Source: Pyrrhosoma nymphula (taxonomy: Eukaryota; Arthropoda; Insecta; Odonata; Coenagrionidae). From it: a DNA stretch of 64,000 nt. Under the pieces are notes generated by a model. That model made no database searches. It worked only from the letters and a program-made list of their open reading frames with translations, and was not told the origin of the DNA. Location of the stretch: positions 139,425,422 to 139,489,421 of the forward strand of contig OY754329.1 in NCBI GenBank assembly GCA_963573305.1. Direction: 5' to 3'. The translations under genes and the position numbers were made by a program. This document shows positions 1 through 12,400 of this stretch, in pieces; position 1 is the stretch's first letter, and each line of letters starts with the position of its first letter.

Positions 1-565
1 AATGAGTATAGTATTTTTCTTCATCAGAGGAAACTTGAAATGCGAAATAGCATCTAACTTAAGCCAGCGGCTACCGAATCTTTCTTGACAAAACAATGTC
101 TGGAAAAATACTTCCAACGAAGTTTAGAACAGACCCTTGGCACGAACGTATCCCTATTCAAAACAATTATTCACTTCCTTTTACTTTCTTCGTCAGTGGG
201 AAAACTATTGCACATGGAATATATAATGCATATATATATATATGATAGTTTATTTACGAATGAGTAAAGAGAGAATTCGGCGAGTGATAATCATCAGACA
301 GATGAGCAAGTGAGATCATCCATGTTATCCTCGCACCGTGAACAAATGTAACTCAAACTCTCGCGATTATTCTCCGAAATCATTTTCATTAAGAAAGGTA
401 CATGGTATATACAACATGGTACATGGTATGTACAACCTTTAGAAGGGATTGGCTTGCCTGTGTAAAGATATTCGTCTTCCTTTTACAAATGTTTCTTTGC
501 AACCGTAAGAACGGCAGGAGTGAACCGTGTTTCACCGTCGAGGCCTCTCGAGATCTGCCACAAAG

Positions 566-612
566 CACGTGACCAAGCCCTGGCTTATCCCTCCCTCATG
601 TTCGTGACGTCA
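566..612. promoter_or_regulatory. E-box and perfect CRE palindrome
   Basis: CACGTG lies at 566-571 and the full palindrome TGACGTCA at 605-612, with a half-site ACGTCA near 668. Together they would suit bHLH and CREB/ATF factors and could mark an intronic enhancer or an internal promoter. Short motifs like these occur by chance, so the support is weak. Confidence 0.2.
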
Positions 613-2339
613 TGCTCCATCTACCTATATTCAAGGTCTATGGTTATCGCCAATAATATTATCTACTACGTCATCGATAATGTAACGTGATCCATTGCCA
701 CCTATCCACGCATGGGCACACAAGCCGAAAACTCTTTCATCGGCCCACATATTCTCAGATTATTCTTCACGGCATCGCGGCAGTTCTACCACTAATAACT
801 CTTGTGTTCGGCGTATTAACTGCATACGGTGATCCTTTGAATATGGCCTATAAAGCATTTGAATGGTTTCAATACTAGGTATACTGCATTGTTGTACGGT
901 ATGACTCCCATTTTCCCTCTCCCATGTCATCGTGACATCAGATGCCTAATATAATTTCGGATTCACTGATCTCCTGATAAGGTTCGGAGTGAGGATAATT
1001 TCTCCATAGTTTTCTGAGATAAGGTAAATCTCATTAGTGTTACTTTTCCCGGATAAGACTTTTTTTGGCGCGCTGTCAATCTGTGTACAAGTAATCCGTG
1101 TATCGTTTACGTTAACCCCACAAAGCTAGGATCCTGAAAGGTGACGCATCTCCTATTTAAACGCCGGCGTAAATGCAATCGGGCGTGGTTTGCTCGTAAC
1201 CGATCAATTCTTTTCCACGGTATTTCAGAATTTCGCTACAAATGAACGTGGCTTTTCCGCGCAACTGTTCCCAAGAAGGTGAGATAAGGTATTAGAAAGT
1301 TGAAGGCAGAAAAGGAGACTGCGAAACTCGAAAGAAGATTCACACCCAAAGAACTACCCTGCTAAATGTGGATTGATCCTCAATTTTTAGGTAATAGTGG
1401 GGTTTTTGTTTAGTGACATCACCCTTAATAGCTGTTTTAACCTCTAAACAATCGTTGCATTCTCGAACAATGAGAAAATGCTTGCTTGCGTATAATCTAG
1501 TTGTCTAATATAAAATATTACATTTACGCCTTTCAACTTCAACTTTTGTCTTATTTTATTAGACAGCGATGTGGCCATACATGTGACACTTGTGTACTTG
1601 ACTTGCTTGCAAACTATGGCGTATTTTAGTTTTACATTTTTTTGATAGAATGACTGCTACAAATACGGCAGTAATTCGACTTAGAAGTGAGTGTTATCTT
1701 TTTGCAACTTCCGAGGATATATTAATAATTCTGGCTTTAGTGGAATTATCCAACAGTTAATCTTTTCGCTGAATGTGGTTTGTGTCCTTTTCCGCAGTTC
1801 TGAATCTGCAGTCGCCATTAGTTTCCGCGATAAAATTATACGCGAAGCGTTGCAGTGCTGTCGCATAATTCGCTGCTCCATTTATGCTCAACTAAAGCTT
1901 TCCTTAATTTAAGCGGTTTTACGCGGTTGTCAACTCGCAGAAAGATTAGTTTCACGTGAGATGTCGTCTTTTTAAAAATATTCGATTTTAGGGGCATTGC
2001 AGGCATGAAATGAAGTTAGATTATTTTATGAATAGTGTTTGTGTGGGTGACTGAAGGAAGAGAAGAGTGTGTCTGTTGGCTTGGATTTGATATTTCCCTT
2101 TTCTGGAAAAATGATGGTAATTCCAGGGAAACGGAATATCAGGGAAATCGCAACGAATTCTTGATGTTTTTGAGATATTTCATCACTACGACTGTTGAGA
2201 TGGACCAATTTCACTGGGAATTTCTCCGCCATCAACGTCACATAAATGCGACCTCATATCACTAGAAAACACCCAGACTGGTGTGTGACGTATTTTATTC
2301 GTTTCTGTGTTATCGCATAGCCAAGTACGTAATCAGACT

Positions 2340-3134
2340 TAGGGGTGGGCGGTTTTCCAATATATTTCTTCCAATAACAATATTTTTAAATATTGGGATA
2401 ACATAATCACAATTTTGGAACGACCAATACTAATATCCTGTATTGGCAATTGGTGGCCAGAAAAACCAATATTTATAATTGGGATATTGTATAATGAAGA
2501 TCCAATATTTCCAATTGGAATATTGAATATTGGATTACCAATGTTAAAAATTCAAGTATTGAATATTGGAACCCGGCGAGGAAGGTGGTCGGGGAGCGCT
2601 CTAATCTTTGAAAACACTAAGTGCAGCACTTCCTTTTCCACCATTATTCATAGCAATAACTGGAGAAAAGAAGCTTACATTTCTTTCCTTGTTTTCAGAC
2701 TTTAACATAGTTAACACAGACATTACTATATTCCAAACACTTTTTTCTTCTCCGCCACTTTGATGCCTAAGTCTGTGCGAAAGTTTCTCATCATACCTGC
2801 CACAAGCTTGCCTTCAGAAAGACTTCGTAACATAGGTGGTGAAGTCAACACTGATACCAGAAATTCATTAACAGGAGAACATGCTGAAAAGCTAATTTTT
2901 TGTGTTAGTAATGTAAACTACATGCCTGTGCCAGCCTGATTGTTTATTTGAGCAGCAATTTTTGTCTGCAGCATTTGCAAACCATTGTAAGCCAGATAAT
3001 TTTACCTGTTAATATTACTATGATCAATATTTTCCAATATTCAATATTCCAATACAGGTTATTGATATTGTTCCATTTTCAATATTTTAAGACATTGGAT
3101 ATTGATATTGGGATTCAAATACCGCCCAGCCCTA
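2340..3134 (+). mobile_element. hAT-superfamily element, internally deleted
   Basis: The ends are TAGGGGTGGGCGGT at 2340 and its inverted partner ACCGCCCAGCCCTA ending at 3134. Flanking 8-bp target duplications are ATCAGACT (2332-2339) and ATCAGGCT (3135-3142), one mismatch apart. An 8-bp duplication and this type of terminus are characteristic of hAT transposons. Both subterminal regions are crowded with AATATTG-like motifs in both orientations. The middle keeps the tail of a transposase reading frame. At 795 bp it is far shorter than an autonomous hAT, so it is a deletion derivative. Confidence 0.8.
2715..2939 (+). pseudogene. hAT transposase C-terminal dimerisation fragment
   Basis: An open frame without a start codon runs from just after a TAA (2712-2714) to TGA at 2937-2939. 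It reads KFLIIPATSLPSERLRNIGG followed by NSLTGEHAEKLIF and ends in VNYMPVPA. The pattern of a PATS..SER block followed by a hydrophobic helix near the C-terminus is the signature of the hAT dimerisation domain. The rest of the transposase (BED finger, RNase H-like catalytic core) is absent, so it cannot be active. The frame sits inside the inverted repeats of the 2340-3134 element, in the orientation expected for its own gene. Confidence 0.75.
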
Positions 3135-3494
3135 ATCAGGCTGACCTCTTTCGTGTAGTACTAAAGCATTTGGAAAACTTAATGGATGCTATCAATGTGT
3201 GGCTGGACCTGAAGGCCCTCGAAAAAGCTAAAATATTTACCTTTAAGCGCTACGACGCTCGTGTATTTACCTGTAGTGTTAATGTAAAGTGACAGGTATT
3301 GCACACCTATATCTCGTTTGTGTCGAAAGCTTGGCTTGACATAAGAGTGAGGCTGTAGAATTTTATTATGCCATTCGCTCATAAATTAGGTGATGTTATC
3401 ATGAGAATGTAGTCCATCATGAATAGCCCGGCCACGTAATCGTATTTTTATGTAGCCACTGCTTCGAATTGTGGTATAAATCGTCCGCGCCCCA

Positions 3495-3564
3495 GCGTCG
3501 GCATTTATTTCAAGTGTCATTCATTTCCATGTCATTCAGCGTCGGCAATCAAGTGTCATTCATA
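3495..3564 (+). repeat. imperfect 44-bp tandem direct repeat
   Basis: GCGTCGGCA followed by TCAAGTGTCATTCAT occurs at 3495 and again from 3539, so about one and a half copies are present. No function is apparent. Confidence 0.55.
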
Positions 3565-6035
3565 TTCCTCATTATCAAATTACTGTAATTGTTGCTAATC
3601 CGTAATGCCCTGCTGACATCGTTTGAAGCTTAAAGAATGACTATTTCCAAAGTGTTGTCCTTTCACGCTGTCGGCGTACGTCACTCATTTTAGCGACATT
3701 CAGTTGTTTGTCGTATTCCGTATGTAACGTGTCACGTCCGCGTCTGAAGCCAATTTATTTGTGAATTCCTAGTGGTAAAGAATTGCCTGTGAAAAATTTC
3801 TACGGTTTTTCCTGATTGGTCTTATAGTGTTGGATAGGACGTCTTAAGGTTTGACCGAAGTTGAGAGGTAACCGAATGGATCTTCATTCTTTAGGGATCT
3901 AGCGAATCTTGAAGGGGCCATTTTAGGATTCGATGGGTCGTCAGGCTTTGAGCTACATCGAATACGTATGTATCAAGTGTTTGGCAACTGAGCAAATGCT
4001 CCATTTTTTTCGTAATCGGAATCCAGGAGTTAATTCACATAATTGTCTCCGTACTTCCGTCGGAAGGTTGAGTGTAAAGTTATCTCAGTTTGCTCTCGAA
4101 AACCCGGAAGGCGTGGCGACAGAATTTTGCACGGTGCTCCTAATGGTAACGGCATTTTACGTTGTCGATAATCGATCGTCTTATTTGGTGTATGCAGTGC
4201 ACAACTGTGGAGACTCGAGTGAGGGAGTAAGACAAAGGTCTTCGCCATGCAAGCCGGTGAATGCACACCGGCTCTCATGCAATATCTCCCGTGGAATATG
4301 TCGCCTTGACCAACGAGGCGCGCCTTCCACTTCCATTCTAAGGTAGCTTGAGCGAGCTATCGCTTCACATAATATTCAATGAATTTCGCATCATTATAAG
4401 GAAAAGCATTAATATTTCTAACGGTACCAAAATATCTTTTGCTTACTGCACTACTTATAGAAATATTTGCTTTAAGATAAAAGCCGTTTTCCATGGAATG
4501 TTGTACGGATGAGCGCTCCGTAGACACATTAGTAGCAAATGAGGTGATTCTAGCGCTCTGATCTAGTCAGAAATTATAGTGTTTAGTTTGTAGGTTTTCT
4601 CAATTATTTTTACAAATTTATTAACTATTGCAACAATTGTAATAAAATCATAAAATAAACCTCCAGTTTTGTAGACATTTTCAGCGTACGGTGTGAAATC
4701 TGTCAAGTTAAAGCCTGGAATATCTACATGTATTTAGTGAATAACTGAGAATTTCCGTAGTGTAAAACATTGTTTTTGCGTAATTGGCATTACATATCTA
4801 CGTCGATTTTTAATATCTGATTAAGCTAAAAAATAAAATTCTAATATGGTCTCAATTACGACTGGGGAAAAACGTTGCCCGAATCCCTGGCTTGGAGCCA
4901 GGCGTGAGTAGCGTAACAGTAATATTTTAAAAGATTGCTTATGCTTTTTTCCCAGAGCATATCTATGATTTTCCATTCCAAAAGAAAACTTTAATTGGAC
5001 CCTTACATCGGGCTCAAATCTACATACTAGCGAGCAAGCTTCCTCTAAGGTTACCGGCATGGTGTGCTGAGTCACCAGACATTAAAAAGAACACGTCTTT
5101 GGACTGATTAGTGCTGGCTCTTCGAATGTCGTGGTCGATTACGGTGCTAGAGGTGAAGGAGCTCTCGTACGTATCAGTTTCATAATCATGCTTATTATTC
5201 ACCCCGATGTTAAACCTGCCGTTTTGTGTTGATATAATTACTGTATCTTCTTTTTCATCAAGTTTTCATCAAATACATCTAATTTATGTAATAAATATAA
5301 TGTAGTATTGAGTCGTCGAGTCTCCAGGGGTTGGACTTATCCATTACACTTATACCTTGTCGTTTCCCATTCATTTTTCCTCTTCTCCCACATCTACTTG
5401 GCCGGTGCGTATAAGCCACTTTTGTCACACGTCTTTTGGAAGGCTTGCTGGTCATGAAGTAGGTTTTGTAATTCAGTTATATCCCCATTCACTTCTTTGC
5501 ACTTTCCAAAATGCGTTCCTACTTCTTGATACTTTTGTTCACGGACTGTACATGCCCATGCTTCTCAACCTGTCACGCTCATTGCGCGACAGTCAGGTGC
5601 GATAACGCTCTAAATGTGTCGTGAAACCCAATGGAATAATTAAAAAGCAATTTCTGTAACTTAGAAAGAAATTAAAACTCATCAGATTCGACAATTTTTG
5701 GTGGCTCTTGATTGGGTTACTCCGCTTAAGTTACTGTCGTGATATTACCCGCAGTACTTTGAACTTAAGATTTGCGTATTATTTCACACTTGGTCGTGGA
5801 AGCTCCCTAGTGTATCGCTGTAAAGTGCTGTGTAGTGATAGTGTAGTAAAGGTTGACAAACCTGACTTCTAACGTGATGTTACATGATAAAATTATTTTT
5901 ATCTAAATTAAATTCGCTTTAGAGAAACTTCATTTTCTGCTTTGGTTGTGCTATTTACTATTTTATAGTGGTTTTGTGCGACTTTTTTTTACTTGTTATT
6001 AAATTGTTTTCTTTTTTTTCTCTCTTCGTCCGCAG

Positions 6036-6499
6036 CACTCACCTCTCCTTCTCGTTCGCCTTCTTCGTGCACGGCGAGAGCACGGTGTGCGTGAGCGTGG
6101 ATGTGCGCCAGCACCCGCCGGTGCGGCGCCTCTCGCGGCACCACCTCTCGGGCGGCGCGTCCTCGTCGCCGCACCACCACCACCATCACCACCACGGCGG
6201 CGGCGGGGGGTGCTCGTGCTGCTGCTGCTGCTGTGGGTGCCGTCCGTCGGCCTCTTCGGGCGCGGCGGGCGCGGGAGGCGCGGCCGCCTCGTCGCTGTCG
6301 CCCCCCTCGTCCTCGGCTGCCTCCACCACGTCGCCGCACTCGTCGTCCACCGCCTCACCGCACTCCTCCTCATCCACCTTCTCCTCCTCCGCCTCCTCCA
6401 ACAACTCCGGGTGCGGCGGTGTCGGCGCCGCCTCCGCGTTCCCGTCTTCGCCGTCGCCGCCCGGGGCCGCACCCACCGGCATCGGGGCGACGCAGAATG
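6036..6499 (+). CDS. MED13: MED13 exon a (first in window)
   Basis: The acceptor CGCAG ends at 6035 and the donor GTAAGT starts at 6500. The exon begins with the last base of a codon and ends with the first base of the next. It opens with the conserved N-terminal block THLSFSFAFFVHGEST..VSVDVRQHPPVRRL. It then runs into about 110 residues of low complexity: eight His (6172-6195), five Gly, a cysteine run C-S-C6-G-C (6211-6240) and long Ser/Ala stretches. Vertebrate MED13 has no comparable insert here. The exon is very GC- and CpG-rich against its AT-rich surroundings. Long ORFs also exist in other frames, but only this one carries MED13 homology and the right phases. Confidence 0.9.
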
Positions 6500-9400
6500 G
6501 TAAGTTACTTTTCCTTCGTGTAAAAGGGTCGCCTGATAAATTGAGACCTGTCGTGAAAATCAAAAGGTCGTTCTTGGGGTGACAACTGGGAAATGGAGGA
6601 CATCCGAGGATTCATTTGATAGAATCTCGGGATTCAACCAAAGGCATTTTATTACTCGTCACCAATACTAATGGCTTTTAGAGCCACAGAAGGAGGTCTC
6701 TGGGAAATGCGTGATACCCAATATGCAAAATGTTTACTATTAATCATCTAACGGTCAACAACGTGACAATAAAGCTGGGGGGTCATGTGGAATTTCAAAA
6801 TTGGGGAAATTATAAAAAAAACTATGTTGTTTAGTAGCGAAAATCATTACACTAAAGGAGAGTGCTCAGCGATAAGAGGAAGGTTTTTTAATCTAATGTC
6901 ACCCTCATCATAACTGTCTGCGTGTTGCCCTTGACTTATTCATTGTTCTCTTCTAGAACGAAGCAATTTGAACTGCCCGGCTTTTTTTTACTGACTGTCT
7001 GGAAATTTAAATTTCTTTTTAACACTCATTGTCAGCATTACCTTTTTCGATTACTCGACTTCAGCTACGTACCACCCGACCGGAAAACATTTTTGGGTAT
7101 TACTGCGCACTCGTTTTTTTTAATTCCATCGCCTTTTATGATTTGATATCACAACTGATGGGTCAGAATTTATGTGGGAGAAAAAGACTATCGCATGTAC
7201 TTGGGGAGCCAACACTTTTAATGTTTCATATTTGTTATCAATTATCCTTATCGTCAACCTGGTACAATGGAAATCTTATTATATTTATCAATGTAGATCC
7301 TATTAAAATATTTAAATAGTCAAGGAAGTGATTGATACAAAATAAGGTTGTATGCGTCAATTTTGTAAATGTGTAATACGCATTTCATTGAGCAGAGGTT
7401 CTTAAAAATATGCTGAGATCAGGAATATAATTCTGGTGACTTGACAAGCCTAGGAATTGCAACCCCTGCGTGTCTGTAGTTCCACCATTTCTGTACTTTT
7501 TACCCTTTTCAGTCAAAATGACCACTAAAATATAGTGACTGGAGAAGGCTTGGAAAGTGAAATAATAATAGAGGTCATCAGATATTTAGAAGTGAGGGGA
7601 GAGCGCTGGTTTGCTCTGAAATGGAGTGAACAATTAGAAGATTTTCAGATTGCTTGACGTGAGGCGTGAAGATATTGGTAGCTAAAAAGGAAGGCTTATT
7701 TTTACGAAGGAAACGTTAGGAAAACGCTACGATTCAAGGCCCTATTAGTTAATCGCGATATAACCTGTCGAATAATGAACCTGTGAAGATGAACCTTTGT
7801 AGGGGAGTTCATTATTCTTGGAAGTTATTACTACCAGTTTTACTTGATTTTAATGTGTATTTATATAATCATAATAATAAATTTTATTGTTCAAGGACCT
7901 AGTCCTATGGAACATAAATCATTTTATACAATTTGACTCTGCAGTGAAAACATAAATAGGTACTTGCCGAACTAAATGTATACAATCAAAAGAGAATAAT
8001 ACAGAAAAAGAAATGACTTTAGAAACAGATTAATTTACCCTTTAATTTATAAAGTTATGGTCCATTTAAATATATGTTCATTTATAAAGTTATGGTCGTG
8101 ATAATATATCTTATGTTTTACTTATTTGAACTAGTAAAAACAGGGCCTGAAAAGGCAGCGATATAGTATTAATTTTATTTTTATGGGCCAAATCATTGTA
8201 AGGCTATCATGTATTTGCGACGGAAATAATTTGTGCCTTCTGTCGGAAGAAGTATTTTTCCTCGTTAGTTCAACCGTAGTAATTGCTTTGAGAAATTTTT
8301 TTTCCAGTTTCATTGCTGGTTTGGGAAGTGCCTGATGTTGGACTGCTGAGTACTTAGGTCTCTTTCACACTAGGCAAATTTTGGACGCGCGGTTTCCGCG
8401 AGGTTTTATTGAGCATTGGAGGGCATGCGACCTTTCACACTTGCTTCCGCGCGTCCAAAGTTCACGCGGACACCGCGCGGCGACAGCGAACCTACCGCGC
8501 CCCCTCGAGAACTCGCGGCGACCGCCTACAGCCTCGCGGTAGTCGCAACTCTCTGGGGCATTTGTCTACAATGTCCTTTTCACACTTGGCGGATTTATGC
8601 CGCGCTTTCGCAAGGTTTCAGTGTCCCTCCGACTAGTTAAAAACTTGTTCCCTACCCTATATCGAGGCGCTACTTATACGTGAATTTTTTTTGTTTGGTG
8701 TAATTTACGTTTCAAGTTGACATGAGTGAAAAGAAAATAGAAATAGAATTAATTAATTAATTCGATGAATCCAAAACATCCTTTATCGTCTTCTTCTGAT
8801 TAAATACAGAATCAGAAGCCTCCTCTAAGCCATTTTCATGGCAAGGCATAAGACAAACTGAACTGTTTGAGCCGCAAGTGGTAATCCAAGTCACCAAATC
8901 CAACTCCACGCGGTTGCTCGATCACGCGGATTCCGCGCGTAAAACGCGCGTCCAAAATTCGCCTAGTGTGAAAGAGGCTAACTATTAAGTGTGTCAACTA
9001 CTAGCGTTTTTCTTGTAAGCACAGCCAGCCAATGGAGTATCTGTGATATTCTGTTGTTGAAATTGACCCTCAGTTTATTTAACGAAAATGTAGGTATAGA
9101 TCGAGCGATATGGAGGAATAGACCGTCACGCATTGGGAGAGAATAACTTAGTGATTGGGAATCGACAACCACATTGTCGTCAGAGCGGTTCGTTTAAAAT
9201 GAACTATATGAAATATTCTTCTGTTTGTGTATCTGAGATATTGCACCGACATTCGATTCAGAGCGCGACCTCGGTTCCATACATAATACGAGCATCGCTT
9301 TTCGACGACGTGAAAGGGATCGCCGCCGGGATATCGCGGAGACAAATGAATCGTCGGGGGCGTGAGCGAGGCGGGAGGATTAATCAGCCGTTGGCACCCC

Positions 9401-12400
9401 GGTCATCTGACGCGTGCACCCACTCTGCTGACTGTCACCATATTGGCCAGTGTGTGCATAATTGCTTCACTTTCGTTGAGGGTGGCGGGGGGAATATGCC
9501 GCGTCGGTAAGGTCTGGGCAAAAGAAGCTAGCGCGGGTCGTTGGCCGTCGTCTTCTCTCCCCCTACTCCTCCGCTCCTCCCACGCCCGCCCCCGTCGGAT
9601 GGAGGGGGAAAGTTGCCGTGGCTCGAGTTTTTGCCCTTGTGTGCATCGGGACGTTGGAGGTGGCAGCAGGGCGGGAGGCTCTTGACCTCTGCGGGGGGGA
9701 GGAGGGGGGTGTGGCGGCGATCAAAAGCGCGGGGAGGACGGAAGGAAGAAGAGGAAAGCCTTCGGAGAGGCGATGGGTTTTCTTGCGTTGTTCCGCCGTC
9801 GATGGCCCGTTCCTTTCTCATTCTTTTTGCTAAGGAGGCCACGCACTCTGGGCGCCGCCGCGTACACTTCTATTGCAGCTCGCGAGGAAACCTCTCTCTC
9901 CTCTGACACACATTCCCACGTTTTCCCTTGCCGCTCATTTGGCTGCGACCGAACGGACGGGTGGTTTCCGGACATTTTTTTAACTTCTCTCTTTCCCCCC
10001 TCTCACCATTGAGCGATCGACGCAATTTGGGATAGATCGGAGGTGATCACGATCGTGAATTCCTATCCTCCTGTCTTGTGAAGGCGTATTCCATAAACTG
10101 CTTAATTTTCACAAATTTGGCCCATCTGATTAAAATACTCTTGTAGCTGATGGTCGCCTTGAAATATTTTTCTGTGAAGCTTCTTGCAAATAAAATTTTA
10201 TTGATTCTTTTTGGCCTTATTAATTAAAAATTGGAAAGATGTTGCTACTTGGAATATGGGGATGATTTGGGTTGCTGTGATTTGGCATTAAAAACATGGT
10301 TGGTTAATTTCACTTCTTAGTTTTGGAATTTCTAAAGTAATGTTCATGTATGGGGGCAGAAAAGTTTTGGGGGGGGGGGGGCAAAAAAATTTTAGGGGGC
10401 GCCGACTCATAAATTAACCAGTTTAGTAAACTTGACAAATTTTGGTGATGCTATAGGCAGATGGGTTTGTACAAAATATCACAATTGACAACGTATTATA
10501 CACATTTATTTATACGTATTTGGGACTTAAGAGTGGAAAAATACACAGCTTAGGGGTGCTAGAACACGGGGCGGGGGGGCCTTCATCCCCCCTGGCTACG
10601 CTACAGCCTGTCACTTCTGAGTAAGGGGCAGAAGATACATTTTGCTTAAGTTTGAGAAAATTAAGGTTTTTTTGAAGTGAGTGCTCAGAGGTTGATTGTT
10701 CGAATTTCTCAAACTATGTAATTTATTGTATAGCTACAAAATGTTGGCTGTAGTTGATTCCACTATTTGCACCTAATACCAAGGACCAGTTATGGCCAGC
10801 ATTGCTTTTCTGGTACCGGAATGGTGCATACATTAATTTGGATACCTAGCAGAGCTGTTTTATGATATATTGATGGGACAGCTTTAAGGTTATCAAACAA
10901 ATCATCTTTAAGTATGCTTTATGGCTTGAGGTTTTATTTCATAAGTGCCAATTAACATTTAAAACCTCAAGTTATTGTGTGAGATGCTAAGTAATTCTTA
11001 CCAATGACATTATTTTCTCAGAAGTATATTTCCGATGCATACATTCACCCTGGAAAGTAATGCAGATGATATCATATGATCTGCAATTAATACATGTGAA
11101 CATTTTTAAATTGCTTAATTATGAGTTGGAATGTGTCCATGGAATATAGAATCCAAAAAGATATTGTACTTGCCATGTTTTCATAATTTTTTCAAGCACA
11201 GTGGTATTTTTATCTTTCATTTTTCCTTATGTAGTGCAAATTCTTTTATGCCACGGTGACTCATCTTTTTGCATTCATCTTTTTTCCCCTGTCTTATCTT
11301 ATATTTGCCTTTATGGCCAGATTTATCATACTTCCATATTCATATATACATATGTTCATGTGGGTGTTATAATAAATTTTTAACCCTTTTACTGCTGCCT
11401 TCTGCCAGCTGTACTTGCGAGAAATGCGAAGGGTAATTGAGTAACATGTATCACGTCAGGAAAAAACTTAGATGTTATTGTTTTAGAAATCCATAGGTGG
11501 TTTTTTTTTATTTTTATATATACTGAATTATTTAATATTGATAATATTCTTTTACATCATCTGAAAAATAAATGTAATTATTTCAGTGTTATAGAGTTAA
11601 ACAATATTTTATTTGTGAGCCGATACATTGGCCCGCCACACTTTTCGCCCAAGATGCAAAGCCAATATCAGCCCATCGCACTAAGAGGGTTAAAATCAAT
11701 AGTTGTGCAATCATATGTTGCAATGTAATTTTACTCTATGGCCGCCAAAAGTAACGGCATTTCGTTGAAGATATTTAATCATATATTAATGGTACAAATT
11801 AAGAACATCTTACTGCTCCATATGTGGGAATCATAAATAATGCTAAATTTGGTGTTGAAATATTTTCATAAAAGTCAAAATGAAGTAATGAGGATTTTTC
11901 CTTAGTAATTTTTTTTCCTCCATGGAAAAAAGGCTTAAGAGTAATCATCCATTTTAAGAATCATTGCTGAACAGCAGTGCAGTAAATGAAATCAGGTTAG
12001 AGAAAGTCATTTGCAGAACTTATTAGGCTCTGATAACCTCCAAACACTTCAGTACCCTTGTACAGAATTACCTCAACTCTCAATGCACATTTTTAAAATA
12101 TAAATAGTTACCTTTTACATGAAAGACAAATTCTATTTCCTTGCTTATTAAACAAATTTGAAATCATTTTAACACTTTTGCTACTCTTATAACTCTCCAT
12201 CTGTTTGTACTTACTGCCATTTACACCACTATAAGGGGATGATAGTGGATCGTTGCATCATTGCACTAATTATTGTGATTGGCATGGCTATTGTATTTTT
12301 CCAATGGAGTGGTTGCTGCAATTAGTATATTTCCTTATATTTTTACTGAATTCATAATATTTAGCATTGTGTTAGTGTAGGCGTACTATTGAAAAAATTT

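Larger units (their letters stand above)
1..6035 (+). other. MED13 intron, 5' part cut by window edge
   Basis: No exon is visible. The stretch ends in a strong pyrimidine tract and CAG acceptor at 6033-6035. Because the next exon opens in mid-codon with a conserved MED13 block, this is intron rather than promoter. It holds a short AT repeat near 230-243, a hAT element (2340-3134), a 44-bp direct repeat (3495-3564) and otherwise unremarkable AT-rich sequence. Scattered ORFs of 60-137 codons show no family I recognise. Confidence 0.7.

Noticed and set aside
687..878. 63-codon ORF and other short ORFs in 1-6000
   Set aside because: No recognisable motif, no splice context fitting MED13 and lengths expected by chance.
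5989..6563. Several overlapping ORFs of 116-157 codons on both strands
   Set aside because: They are frame shadows of the GC-rich low-complexity MED13 exon a; only one frame has homology and splice phase.
7865..8100. Possible 3' end of an antisense non-LTR element (AATAATAATAAATTTTATTG with TTTATAAAGTTATGG repeats)
   Set aside because: No coding remnant or second copy in the window to support it.
9528..9906. ORFs of 104-144 codons in the GC-rich island
   Set aside because: Arg/Pro/Ser-rich frames open on both strands are typical of GC-rich DNA; no homology recognised.
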